Source: Mycoplasmataceae bacterium (lineage in GTDB: Bacteria > Bacillota_I > Bacilli_A > Mycoplasmatales > Mycoplasmoidaceae). Taken from it: a stretch of DNA of 64,000 bases. This document shows, piece by piece, positions 11,076-22,270 of the stretch. Made by a program: the position numbers and the translations under genes. The stretch covers positions 62,001-126,000 of the forward strand of contig JAITNN010000006.1 in assembly GCA_031290395.1 (NCBI GenBank), read 5' to 3'. Numbering within the stretch: position 1 is the first letter of the stretch; each line of letters starts with the position of its first letter. A model generated the notes under the pieces. It made no database searches. It was given only the letters and a program-made list of their open reading frames with translations, and was not told the origin of the DNA.

Positions 11076-12329
11076 ATGAAAAACTATAAACCTAGATTAA
11101 TAGAATCTAAAATTAAAGAAAAACTTGATCTATTCGGTGGCGTTTTAATACAGGGTGCAAGAGGTGTCGGTAAGACCACAACAGCACAATTGTTCGCCAA
11201 AAGTTCAATTAGGTTAGACATTGATGAGGAAACACAACAATTAGCTAGGCTAAGCCCAAAAACCATAATTGCTGGTGAAGTGCCTAGATTGATAGATGAA
11301 TGACAAATTGTGCCTTCTATTTGAAATGTGGTAAGACATGAAATTGATGATAGATCTTTGGAAGGAAAAGGTAGCGGTCAATTTATTCTTTCTGGATCAG
11401 CAGCACCAACCGATAATGAGACTAGACATTCCGGCTCAATGAGAATAACTAAAGTATCGGTAGACACAATGTCACTTATGGAAAGTGGAGATTCATCAAA
11501 TTTAGTCAACTTTGCAGATTTGTTTAAAAAGAACGTTAAAGTAAATGGGATATCCAAGCATGACGTTGATAACTATATTGATTTTATCATTCGTGGAGGA
11601 TGGCCACAACTAACGTCTCTTTCACCAGAAAACGCCACTAAGAAAATTGCTGACTATGTAAATAATATTTCGTCAGTAGATTTGAGAACACTAAACAGCG
11701 AGCCTGATCCTATACGAACAGCCGCCTTAATTAGATCGCTTTCACGAAACATAGCGACGAATGCCACATTAGAAACCATCTCTACGGAAACGAAAATATC
11801 AAGACAAACTATTAGAAAATATTTAGACCAACTAACTCAAATATTTATTTTAAATGAATTACATCCGTGAAGCACACATATACGTTCTAGCGTAAGGGCA
11901 AAGGTTACTCCTAAGTGATTCTTTTTAGATCCGTCTATCGCTATTGCTTCTCTTAATTTAAATAAAGCAAAACTACTCAATGATTTAGAAACATTAGGTT
12001 TCTATTTTGAATCTTTGGCTATTAGAGATTTAAGAATATATGCTCATTATTTGGGCGGAGAGGTTTATTTTTTTCAAGATTCTAATAATTTAGATATTGA
12101 TGCTATCGTAGAATTACCAGACGAAAGCTGAGCGATATTCGAAATTAAACTTGGTGGAGACAATTTAATTCAAAAAGCTGTTAAAAACTTTGAATTGTTA
12201 AGAACAAAAATTAAACCTGAAAAATGAAAAAAATGTATGTCTATGAACATCATTACTGCAAAAAATATTAGCATAACCAGAGAAGATGGTATTAACATCA
12301 TCGCTCTAGGTCATCTATTTGTTAAATAA
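11076..12329 (+). CDS. AAA/DUF4143-type ATPase 1
   Basis: Predicted 417 aa, same length as the gene at 42019. Walker A GARGVGKTT at residues 27-35; Walker B-like RLIDEWQ near 71 and FILSGS near 105 follow. A central winged-helix-like stretch has ISRQTIRKYLDQL. The C-terminal domain has DIDAIVEL then FEIKLGG, a D-x(n)-E-x-K pattern as in PD-(D/E)XK nuclease folds. It ends IALGHLFVK, shared with ATPase 2. Substrate unknown. TATAAT lies 15 nt before the ATG with no ribosome binding site, so it is probably leaderless; an in-frame GTG at 11058 is less likely. TGA-Trp codons show it is adapted to this host code. It is followed convergently by the R-M genes. Confidence 0.8.
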
Positions 12330-12334
12330 CTAAA

Positions 12335-12901
12335 TTATGCTGGAATGGGAAGCCCCAATTGCTTTAAGTCAATATAATCAAAATAATATTTACATCCAAC
12401 CGATTGAATGTAGTTTAAAACATCGTTGTATCTTTTGTGTTTAAACCAAGAGCTCAAAATATAAATATACTCAACTTTCCAATTAAGCCTACTCACTATT
12501 TTCATTCATTGCTTTTTCTTAAAATCACATGTTTGTAATTTTTCATCCGTTGATCCTTTTATTTTTTGCGATTTTGCCTCAATGATAAAAAATGTATTAT
12601 CTTTAATAACATAAATTGAATCATCTGGTTTTAATTGAGCGGATACGAAATCTTTTCATTTGATATCATGTTCATCTCTCAAAAAATTATATATTGTCAC
12701 CTGCTTAAATATTTGGGCGATAGGTAATTTAACATCATTAAAATAAACATAATAAGCTTTACTTGTCTTTCCCTTTCCTGAATATTTGCTAGAAACTATT
12801 GTGTATCCTTTTAGTTTGCTCAAAATAGTGGCTAAATCAACATCACATTCATACTTGATTCCAGACTGGGTATTGGCACCACCAGTTCCATGTTTAATCA
12901 T
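12335..12901 (-). CDS. Type II restriction endonuclease, PD-(D/E)XK fold (predicted)
   Basis: Predicted 188 aa. It begins MIKHGTGGANTQSGIKYE, a GGANT..G..(F/Y)E start I associate with phage-type restriction enzymes. The catalytic pattern is PDDSIYVI then FFIIEAK, a PD...E-x-K core near residues 95-112, with KGSTDEKLQT after it. Its start overlaps the methyltransferase stop by 8 nt, so the pair is translationally coupled like an R-M system. The recognition site cannot be read. It should stay functional when the upstream methyltransferase is out of frame only if it has its own promoter, which I do not see. Confidence 0.65.
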
Positions 12902-13435
12902 TACAAACCTCAAGTTTTCTAAAAATAAGTTTTGCAGGTAAAACATTTCGACAGAAATAACAACTTGCAAAGCTATTACCAGTTTGTGGTTTATCTTTAT
13001 GTCCATTTGCATAATAGCCGATTCGCCCATCGAAAATTAACATTTCCAACCCTTTCTGGAAATGTTTAAAACGTGCTTTGCCTTGTAAAGTTGGCAATGG
13101 CAAAAGCAACATAAATGGCTTATTTAAGTCATAACACTTTGCAATAACCTTATCCTTAATTGAATAAGGTGGATTGCTAATTATGCAATCGTACTCTCTC
13201 TCTCTCTCTCTCTCTCTTGGAAGAAGTCTTGACCAGAGTCTTTATGAGTAAAAATTACTTTATTACCATGTTTAGCAAGCATTTTTACAAATGCTGACTT
13301 TTCCGTATCAAATGGGCATCAGATAATCCAATTTTTAGGAACAAACTCAAGAATAGGTTTCACAGCATATTTTGGTGTATATGCTTCATCACTTTTCTTA
13401 TTGTGTTTAGATGTTAAATAACCAATGTTTCGCAT
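12894..13435 (-). pseudogene. Adenine-specific DNA methyltransferase, phase-variable and currently out of frame
   Basis: The upstream frame (start ATG 13435, 13 nt after TATAAT) encodes an N-terminus with YTPKYAVKPILEF and WCPFDTEKSAF, typical of phage-type N6-adenine methyltransferases. It then enters a (CT)12 tract, read as a Glu-Arg run on the minus strand, and stops at TAA (13181-13183). The other frame continues with the catalytic motif SNPPYSIKDK, LLLPLPTLQGKARF and SFASCYFCRNVLP to the stop at 12894. Removing one CT unit (11 instead of 12) joins the two frames into about 180 aa. In this copy the enzyme should be OFF. It overlaps the endonuclease start. Confidence 0.8.
13194..13217. repeat. 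(CT)12 dinucleotide tract inside the methyltransferase gene
   Basis: Twelve perfect CT units on the plus strand, between the codons for FFQ and those for YDCIISNPPY. Unit numbers of 8, 11 or 14 would restore the frame. Confidence 0.95.
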
Positions 13436-13526
13436 AAAAAACATTATAGATCAGAATAAAATTTAACTAATTATTAAAAATGAAACATATAAATTTAAGG
13501 TATTTAATAACATTTATAATAAGAGA

Positions 13527-14600
13527 ATGAAATTATCAAAAATCTTTACATTAAGTGCCGCAATCATTGTTCCTGCTGCCGTTTTACTTTCTACTACAAG
13601 TTGTGGTTCTCACAAGGTGTTATACATCGCTCACCGTGGTGCTCCTGGTGGATATAACACTGCTGAAACAAAACATTTTGAAAACAACACCGAGAGTTTT
13701 GTTGCCGGCGGACAAATTAGCAAATTCTATGGATTAGAAACTGATGTTTACATGACTCGTGATGAACACTTTGTAGTGGTGCATGATGATAAGCCTTTCA
13801 TGGCGGCAAACGGTACTCGTGATACAACTAAGTATTTAGGTGGTCCAGATGTTACCGATACAAATTGATTATCTTTAACGGAAGCCTTAACAACTGACTT
13901 GGTACCGTCCCACCACTATCCAAATTATGTAGATGGTCCAGACCATCATTTAACCACTTTCCATGATTATTTAGAAATTTGTAAGTCAAGTAATAAGACA
14001 GCCATTATTGAAATTAAGGAACCTAGTCATTTAGAAGGCACCGACCTTCTAAATAACGGTGTAATTGATAAACCAAAAGTCGATAGTGAACATGGTGTAG
14101 TGGGGACTGGTTATTTATTACCACAAGGTAATACTCAAGACAAAGACTATCTAGAAGAAATTTATCAAGAAATAAAATCTGTTGGTATGTTAAGCAAATG
14201 TAAGATCATTAGTTTTTGAGAACCTTATATTAATTATTTTATTGAGCACAATAAAACTAATGATCCCGTTGCTTTGCAACAATTAACTAACTGATATGCT
14301 AATCCTGATGATATTGATAATAATAGTGATTATCAAACTATCATCAATCGTGGCATTGATTTAAGCGCTGCTGATAGTATGACTGCATACAATGGTACTT
14401 TACCCGATCACCCAGTATGACTGCCAATTACCAAAGAAATGATCAATTACGCTCATAAACATAATGTCAAATTTGGTGCTTGAACTGTGAATATCGAAAG
14501 CATTGCCAAAACATTAACTAGTTGAGGTGTTGACTACATTACTACTGATTATTATCAATTCGTCAAAAGTCTTGGTGATGAGCCGCTATCATTTGATTAA
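13527..14600 (+). CDS. Glycerophosphodiester phosphodiesterase lipoprotein
   Basis: Hydrolyses glycerophosphodiesters to glycerol-3-phosphate plus an alcohol (GDPD family). The protein is 357 aa with a lipoprotein signal peptide ending STTSC near residue 27, so it should sit on the outer face of the membrane. The metal-binding core is AHRGAPGGYNTAE near residue 37, then ENNTESF, LETDVYMT and VVHDD, with FGAWTVN and GVDYITTD near the C-terminus. TATAAT lies 12 nt before the ATG, so it is probably leaderless. In mollicutes such enzymes feed glycerol metabolism. Five or more TGA-Trp codons. Confidence 0.88.
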
Positions 14601-14603
14601 AAA

Positions 14604-14635
14604 AATGTTAACGACATGTACTGTTAACATTTTTA
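14604..14635. terminator. Hairpin terminator after the GDPD lipoprotein gene
   Basis: 9-bp stem AATGTTAAC with GTTAACATT, flanked by A5 and T5 runs. Confidence 0.8.
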
Positions 14636-14637
14636 CT

Positions 14638-14714
14638 TGGCGCGCCCAGTAGGAGTTGAACCCGCAACCTTCTGGTCCGTAGCCAGACGCTCTATCCAAT
14701 TGAGCTATGGGCGC
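14638..14714 (-). tRNA. tRNA-Arg (ACG)
   Basis: Cloverleaf of 77 nt with encoded CCA. Acceptor GCGCCCA pairs with TGGGCGC. The anticodon stem TCTGG/CCAGA encloses loop CTACGGA, giving anticodon ACG. The T loop has GGTTCAACTCC-type sequence. Confidence 0.95.
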
Positions 14715-14719
14715 ATTAA

Positions 14720-14794
14720 TGGAGGTGCGGATCAGATTCGAACTGATGAATACGAAGGTTGCAGCTTCGGACCTTACCACTTGGCTACCGCACC
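14720..14794 (-). tRNA. tRNA-Cys (GCA)
   Basis: Cloverleaf of 75 nt with encoded CCA. Acceptor GGTGCGG pairs with CCGCACC. The anticodon stem CGAAG/CTTCG encloses loop CTGCAAC, giving anticodon GCA. It is 5 nt upstream of tRNA-Arg on the same strand, probably one transcript. Confidence 0.95.
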
Positions 14795-14851
14795 ATAGTA
14801 TTTATGATTATAATATGTAAAATGCAGTTGGTTTATCATAAGTCACACACA

Positions 14852-15562
14852 ATGCAAAGAATATTTAAATATTCTTTGCTCAAATTATTAAAATCATGAC
14901 AACTATATTTATTATCGGGATTAGGACTATTTATTTTTGCATTTGTCACATTTGCTTTACCAATTTCAATTAATATTCAACTTACCGTATATTACGGTGC
15001 AGGTCCTAGTTGAATTACAATTACTTGACCAGCCGCCGTAATCATCGTATGTTTATTATCATCTGCAATCGGTGAACTCAATGCTAACAAAAAGCAAATG
15101 ATTTACATTATTGCAAAGGATTTAAAGCGCTCTCAATACCTTTTTAGTAAGTTTATGTCAACATTGTTAGTTACTTTATTTCTAACTATTCTTATTTTTG
15201 CGCAATTTTTAATTATTGAGGAGATTTGTGTGGCAAAAGATGCAACCCACCCTCTATTCACATCAAGTGTTACTTGGTACAATATCTTAATTTTTTTAGT
15301 TGTTGTTTGCGTGTTGGCATCTGGTAGCACAATTTATTGCTATCAAATAGTTGTTGGTGTTACGACATTGATTTTAGTTGTAATCACTGCCGTTGCTGTC
15401 CTATTTTTCCCCATGGTATGATATGTAGACAATCCGGGAGACCCTGATAATCATCGATTGTGATACACTTTCTACATGTCATTAGTGTTGTTTTTGCCAA
15501 TTGCCATTATCGCAATCGTTTCTTTTAGCGCATGATTTTGCAAGAAAAGGATTAATTTATAA
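14852..15562 (+). CDS. ABC exporter membrane subunit
   Basis: Predicted 236 aa with about six hydrophobic helices and no strong family motif. The loop IGELNANKKQMIYIIAKDLKRSQYLFSK (near residues 71-98; charged, ending ...RSQYLFSKF) resembles the coupling region of ABC-2-type permeases. The next gene, overlapping by one base (TAATG), is its ATPase. A second pair with the same organisation lies at 27106-28600; the two permeases share the general plan but little sequence. Substrate unknown. Confidence 0.65.
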
Positions 15563-16230
15563 TGATTTTAGAAGTTAAGAATTTAAGTTATTGAATACGG
15601 AATATAAGGATCTTAAATCGTGTTTCATTTCAGCTACCAGAAGGCAAGATTTGTGCCTTCATCGGTCGTAATGGCGCCGGTAAGACAACTGTGATTAAGT
15701 CCATTTTAAATTTAATTAAATCTTATGATGGGGTCATTAAAATTAATAACATTTCAAGTAGGCTCCCTAGATCTCGAGCTTTTTTAGGATATTGCCCTGA
15801 AAGGGAAGAATTACCAAGTAGTACGATTCTTGATTTTCTTTTGGAGCAAGCTGCATATTGTGGAGTAAAAAAGTCAAATGCTTTAATCCAGATTCACGAA
15901 ATGTGTAAATATTTTGATTTTCCCAAGGAAAAATTAAAATTAAATCTTAGGCTACTATCTTCAGGCCTCAAGAAAATTATTATGCTAATGCAATCTTTTT
16001 TAGGCAATCGAAATTTAATAATTTTAGATGAGCCAACTGCCAATCTTGATTTTGAAACAAGAATGTTATTTTATAAATTTATTTTAAGCAAGTCCAAAAC
16101 TGGCACTACTTTTTTTATTTCCACACATGATTTATTTGAGATTAAAGAATTTGCTAACTACTACATTCGTATTGCTAATGGTAAAATTCTTTCGTCTAAT
16201 AGTAACCCCCCCCCCATTGAAATAGATTAG
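15562..16230 (+). CDS. ABC transporter ATP-binding protein
   Basis: Predicted 222 aa. Walker A GRNGAGKT near residue 36, a Q-loop-like region near CPEREELP, signature LLSSGLKK (a degenerate LSGGQ), Walker B LIILDEPTANLD, and switch His in ISTHDLFE. It probably energises export by the preceding membrane subunit. The 3' end contains a C10 tract coding for PPP just before the stop; length changes would alter only the last few residues. Its stop is 10 bp from a convergent lipoprotein gene. Confidence 0.85.
16206..16215. repeat. C10 homopolymer at the 3' end of the ABC ATPase gene
   Basis: Ten consecutive C in an AT-rich genome, coding for PPP near the C-terminus. Confidence 0.9.
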
Positions 16231-16239
16231 TTTATTAAA

Positions 16240-17967
16240 TTATGATTGTGGGTATCAGAATGCTTGAGACACATTTGGATCAATCACATAAAGTGCTCAT
16301 GATTGTCCGAACGGTGTTATTGGTGTCGACCATGCATTACCGTTCCCTTGGTAACACCGAATGATTCGAAAACCCAATGCTGGGTGCCCATTTCATGGTG
16401 AAGTAGAATCATCTACATTCAAATATCATGAGACACCACTAATTATCTGTCAATAAGGTATTTCAGTCGCTATGATAGTACCGGTGTTGTCTATTAGCGT
16501 TACTTTGTAATCATCATCTCTAGTAAAATTTTTTATAGTAGAATAATCTACTTGTGGCTCACTAGGATTGAGTAAAGTGATCGAGTCCGCTGATGGCAGT
16601 GGGGTTTTGTAACGGAATACTCATGAAAAATTGTCATTAAATTGTATCGGATCAGCATAGTTTATTCCATCAACATTTGTGTCGGGTTGGTTTACTGTTG
16701 GCATTGCTGACGGATCAGTATCAACTGCGGCATAATCATAATTAAACTCTTTGACTGTTAATCTCTCGATTGGTGTAGAAACTTGAGCTAAGTAATATGA
16801 ATTAAAATATAAACCCAAAGTATAGTCGCTTAAATTCCAACCAAAGCCACCGTTACCAGGGTAAAATTTTTCATCATGTCAATATGGTAATAATGGTGCT
16901 TTTGGACCAGTCGGATACAAGTGGTATATCAAACGAGAATTTACGATATCAGTTGGCACAAATAAATAATAGTTACCAAATGTTTGACTTCCAAGTGAGT
17001 CTGACGTTAAAGCGCTTTGTAATTTAAAAATACCCAATGTATATACGTTTACCATGAAAGGGATCGTTCCAATTCAACCAGCCACCACATCCATCGGTCC
17101 ATCGTTCTGTTGATTTTTATAATCTTTGGAATGAATGGTTAAGTCGGACATCTCACCAGTATATGCATTGTAGGTAAAATCAACTTTTATACAATAAAGT
17201 GGTATGTCTACAGACGCAAATGATGAAAGTGTTTTTTTCAGTACCGCAATCATATCGTGTATTTCATATACCATATCAGAATAAAATCTACCTAGAAGTC
17301 ATTTTTCATATAAAGCTGTCCATGAATCTTCAGGGACAACATATCCATCAGTGGGAGTTGTTGTATTGTCGATAATGTTTCAAGCATTGTATTGGCCATC
17401 TAATAATTGATGATCATTATTAGCTGAATTGTTTGGATCTTTATAAAGATTATCCACTTCCGTAGAATCGGTAATTGTGCTTGTAACATGGATATTATTT
17501 GGATTGCCAGCTTTATAGTATGTGTAATATGTATCTGAAAACACCGTTTCATCAATTGTTAATTTAATCCTTAAAGCAAAAGCCTCTGGTAGACTGGTTG
17601 GAAAAGTATCTACTGTTTGCATCTTGAATGTGTTATCACTACGGATTGATTCATCTGTATTGATATCTTCATATGGTAAAAAAGCTTGAGCCAAAGCATT
17701 ATTATGAGTATCTGTTGGATTACCATTTGCATCAACATCAAATGTTTCCAAATTAAAATTTTTTAGACCAATGACATGACTATAGATACCTTTTCGTTCA
17801 ATGGAAAAATTTAATATTTCTCCTGGTGGTAGCGTTCCAGAGTTACCAGTCACAGCAATGATGGGTCTCACAAATGAACAAGAAGCTATAGAAAGCACTA
17901 ATGCCCCCCCCATCGCGATAACAATTGCTGATAAACCCAAACATTTAATCGCTGTATGCTTTTTCAT
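16240..17967 (-). CDS. Surface lipoprotein with G8 tract in its signal peptide
   Basis: Predicted 575 aa; no family recognised. The signal peptide MKKHTAIKCLGLSAIVIAM-GG ends LSIASC near residue 32, a lipobox, so the protein is probably anchored to the outer membrane face. The rest is hydrophilic and rich in Tyr, Asp and Thr, with many TGA-Trp codons. A run of eight G (17904-17911) codes for the M-G-G part of the signal peptide, so single-base slippage would switch the protein off. The start ATG at 17967 was chosen because the upstream open frame runs antisense through a tRNA gene. Confidence 0.75.
17904..17911. repeat. G8/C8 homopolymer in the lipoprotein signal peptide
   Basis: Eight G on the coding (minus) strand, residues M-G-G-A of the signal peptide. 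Confidence 0.9.
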
Positions 17968-17987
17968 AAATATAATTATACTCACTT

Positions 17988-18073
17988 GCTCAGGTGGCGG
18001 AACGGCAAACGCAGTAGACTCAAAATCTACCGAAGGCAACTTCTTAAGGGTTCAAGTCCCTTCCTGAGCACCA
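17988..18073 (+). tRNA. tRNA-Leu (CAA)
   Basis: 86 nt class II tRNA with long variable arm and encoded CCA. Acceptor GCTCAGG pairs with CCTGAGC. The anticodon stem GTAGA/TCTAC encloses loop CTCAAAA, giving anticodon CAA (reads UUG). Confidence 0.93.
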
Positions 18074-18124
18074 GATAATCACCTATGGTGATTTTTTATT
18101 TGATACTCATTTATAATGTATGAC

Positions 18125-18838
18125 ATGCCACGCAAACATTTAGTCGCTAGTCAAACCAATAAAAAACAACAATCACAAGCCAAACTTTGACAAAAGTTAG
18201 CTCGTGAAATTAAAGCCGCTGTCAAAGTTGGTGGGCCAAATATTGAAGGTAACCCAAGATTGAAGGCTGCCGTTGATAAGGCTTTACAAAACAACTTATC
18301 AAGAGATTCCATTGATCGGAACATTAATGGTTCTAATAAAGATGCTAATGAAATGGCAACTAAAGAATTTGAATGTTATGGCCCCAATGGTTTACAAATT
18401 GTAGTGGGAGCCTTAACAGACAATGTCAATCGCACCATTAGTAATCTCAATGGTTATCTTTCCAAATTGCATGGTCAAATTGCTAAATCCAATAGTGTAA
18501 AAATATTTTTTGACAATGTAGGTTATATTGTTGTTTATAAAACTAATGGATTAAATGCAGATAATATTTTAGAAATGACTATGAACTATAACATTATGGA
18601 CGTAGTTGAACAAGAAGATGCGATTGAAATTAAAACAACTCCATTTGATTTTTACAAAGTAAAAGATATTCTCACTCAAAACAATTGTAAAATCTTTGAC
18701 TCTGAAATTAAGTTATTACCGCAAAACCCTATTGATGTATTAGATGGGGATAGTAAATACCGATTAGAAAAATTTATTGATTCATGTGATCAAGATGATG
18801 ACATTCAATGGGTAGTTACTAATTACGAAGGCGACTAA
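18125..18838 (+). CDS. yebC: YebC/PmpR family transcriptional regulator or translation factor
   Basis: Predicted 237 aa, normal length. It has the family N-terminus MPRKHLV...KKQQSQAKLWQKLAREI, then VKVGGPNIEGNPRLKAAV, a middle ECYGPNGLQIVVGALTDN and a C-terminal acidic domain. YebC proteins bind DNA as regulators or assist ribosomes stalled on prolines; which applies here is unknown. TATAAT at 18112 lies 13 nt before the ATG, so it is probably leaderless. It follows tRNA-Leu on the same strand. Confidence 0.92.
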
Positions 18839-18985
18839 TTAGCCTCTATGGCATCAATAGTTCTTACTTCACATTTATTCTACCAACCCTAGAATCTAGT
18901 GAACTCATTGAGCGCATTATTGAAATAATTGGTGACTAAAAATCTATCTAAATATTTATTTTTTATCTATTTATAAAATAATTTC

Positions 18986-19008
18986 TTTACTCTCTATAAG
19001 AGAGTAAA
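18986..19008. terminator. Hairpin downstream of yebC
   Basis: Perfect 10-bp stem TTTACTCTCT with AGAGAGTAAA and a 3-nt loop, without a long T-run after it. Bases 18839-19063 hold nothing else I recognise. Confidence 0.5.
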
Positions 19009-19065
19009 AGTTCTGAAATATCCCTAAATTCTGAAAATAATTTAAAAGTTTTTTTATAAAAAAAT

Positions 19066-19092
19066 TATTTTCGGTGTATTAATAAGTGGAGG
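19066..19092 (+). promoter_or_regulatory. Shared leader box, copy C
   Basis: TTATTTTCGGTGTATTAATA followed by AGTGGAGG, which also serves as the ribosome binding site for the ATG at 19102. Confidence 0.55.
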
Positions 19093-19101
19093 ATGAAACA
19101 T

Positions 19102-19730
19102 ATGAAAATCATCAAATTAGACAAATCATTATCAGAGGAGGAAATAGAAGACATAAATAATATTCTTATAGAATATGGAGCAAAAACTGAAAAAGATTAT
19201 TGGACTATGGACGCTAGATCTTATAATAAAGCGTTCATAGAAATTTGCTCAAAGTATCCAAATATCGGCCAGATTTCTACAACAAAATTAGAGGAAATTC
19301 TATTGGGGAAGGTTATTATGAGCAAAATTGAAAAAACTAAATATGTAACACATAAGCAACTTAAAGTGGCTCTACAGCCTATGGTGACTTATAAGAAATT
19401 AGACATCATTCTAGATAAAGCCCTAAAGCCTATGGTGACTCATGAGCAATTAAAGATTGCTTTAGAACCAATGGTGACTAAAGTTGAATTAAAAGAAACT
19501 CTAGAAAAAGCATTAGAGCCTTTTGTCACTAAAGACGAACTAAAAGAAGCCCTAAAACCGATGGTCACTAAAGATGAATTGAAAGAAGCTTTGAAACCAA
19601 TGGTTACTAAAGATGCGCTAGAAGAAGCGTTCAAGACCAAACTAGATCCAATCAATGAAAGTTTATTAGCAATCAACGCAACGCTTATTAAAATGAACGC
19701 AAGAATGGACAAGCATTGAGGTTCGGAAGA

Positions 19731-19734
<4 letters not shown>
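19102..19734 (+). CDS. Tandem-repeat coiled-coil protein (DUF16-like)
   Basis: Predicted 210 aa; function unknown. The N-terminal 70 residues are globular and acidic (KLDKSLSEEEIEDINN). Residues about 85-185 hold a repeat of about 13 residues built on KPMVTKDELKEAL, present in five or six increasingly divergent copies. A final amphipathic helix has INESLLAINATLIKM. The VTK-x-ELKEAL pattern recalls Mycoplasma DUF16 proteins (not verified). The ATG at 19102 is preferred to 19093, which overlaps GGAGG. The stop overlaps the convergent mnmA stop by 3 bp. Confidence 0.75.
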
Positions 19735-20885
<1,151 letters not shown>

Positions 20886-20898
20886 TTAATTCTTAATC

Positions 20899-22269
20899 AT
20901 GGCAGACGAAAATAAAATTGAAAATAAACCTAAAAAAAGCTTTACAGGTAAGGTTTTTCCATTTATGAAAACTGCCAATCCAATATTAACAGATGATGAT
21001 TTAGAAAAATTCATGCATCGTGGTGTTTCAGAGAAAAAATTCAACTCTGGAGTTGTAAAATTTTCTCGTCTTTACGCTTTAAATAAAACATGAGTCAAAT
21101 ACTTATTAGCCTTTGTGCTTGGGCTCATCATGTCGATTGCTACGGTGCTATTAGTAGAGGTTACTGGTTTATATACTGGTGGCTTCTCAGCGTGTCTACA
21201 AGGTGTAGCACGTTTAGTATATGTTGCTATGATGAAGAATGCATCTAACGATGCTGCTGCTCAAGAAGTGGCCAACATCGTATTCAACGCCTTGTTTTGG
21301 GGACTTTATGTATGTTTAAATATCCCTTTGACAATTTTTGCATTTAAAAAAATTGGTAAATCATTCACAGGGTTATCGTTAACCTATTTACTTACATTAC
21401 AAATCTTAGGATTTGTTTGAGGTATTCTTCCTAACATTCACTCTGTGCAAATCTTTGGTGATACGTCAACAGTCAACGCATATTTAGATAGCTTTGGTGT
21501 TAAGTCTGTATTGTTTTCTCCCAATTGGTTTCCTAATCCTAGCGAAACTAATGGAGTGTGGAATGCAACATCTTGATCAACATATGCATGACAAGATAGT
21601 TGATCGATTAAGCCAGATGGCTATCATGAAATTAAAACAGATGTCGTAGTAGACAACATAACTGAGGCCTTTTTGTTGCTGGTTTATGCAGTTGTATTTT
21701 CAGTAATTTCTGCATTTTGTTACACATTAATGTTTATTCTTGGTGGCTCCACTGCTGGTAGTGATTATTTAACCATTTATTGATCGCAAAAAAAAAATAA
21801 AAATGTTGGCAGTATTTTCATCATCATTACTAGTATTAGTATGTTTATCGGCATTATGTTGGGTACATATGGTTCTGGTGCGTTGATTGATCCTAATCGT
21901 TATGCTGGATGACAGTACATCTTTAGTGCCAACCTATTTGCTTCATTTGTTTGGGTATTATTAAACGGTGTTTTAATAGATAAATGGTTCCCATGGCACA
22001 AGCTTATTCGTGTGGAAGTTTATTCTAACGATGTGGCAGTAATCAATGCAAAACTTAAGACAGTGAAATATACTCACCCGGCCACTTTAGTTGATGCCGT
22101 TGGTGGTTATTCTGGTCAACCAACAAAGATGTTACTAACAATTTGTATGGTTGTAGAATTGCCACAATTAATTAATGTTATTCGTTCTGTTGATGAAAAG
22201 TGTTTAATTTCTTCAAGCTTCATTGCTGACATTGATGGTCGTATGACAATGCAACGTCAATCTTATTAA
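20899..22269 (+). CDS. YitT family membrane protein with C-terminal DUF2179-like domain
   Basis: Predicted 456 aa with about six membrane helices after a 65-residue cytoplasmic N-terminus. The helix GLYTGGFSACLQGVAR and the helix FILGGSTAGSDYLTIYW are typical of YitT-type proteins. The C-terminal 100 residues (IRVEVYSNDV, LPQLINVIRSVDEK) look like the DUF2179/regulatory beta domain. Large versions like this are common in mollicutes; function unknown. Its stop is followed after 1 nt by the phosphotransferase gene, so the two form an operon. Confidence 0.8.
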
Positions 22270-22270
22270 T

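Noticed and set aside
17968-18039. N-terminal extension of the lipoprotein to 18039.
   Set aside because: The extension would run antisense through tRNA-Leu and precede a standard signal peptide; ATG 17967 is preferred.
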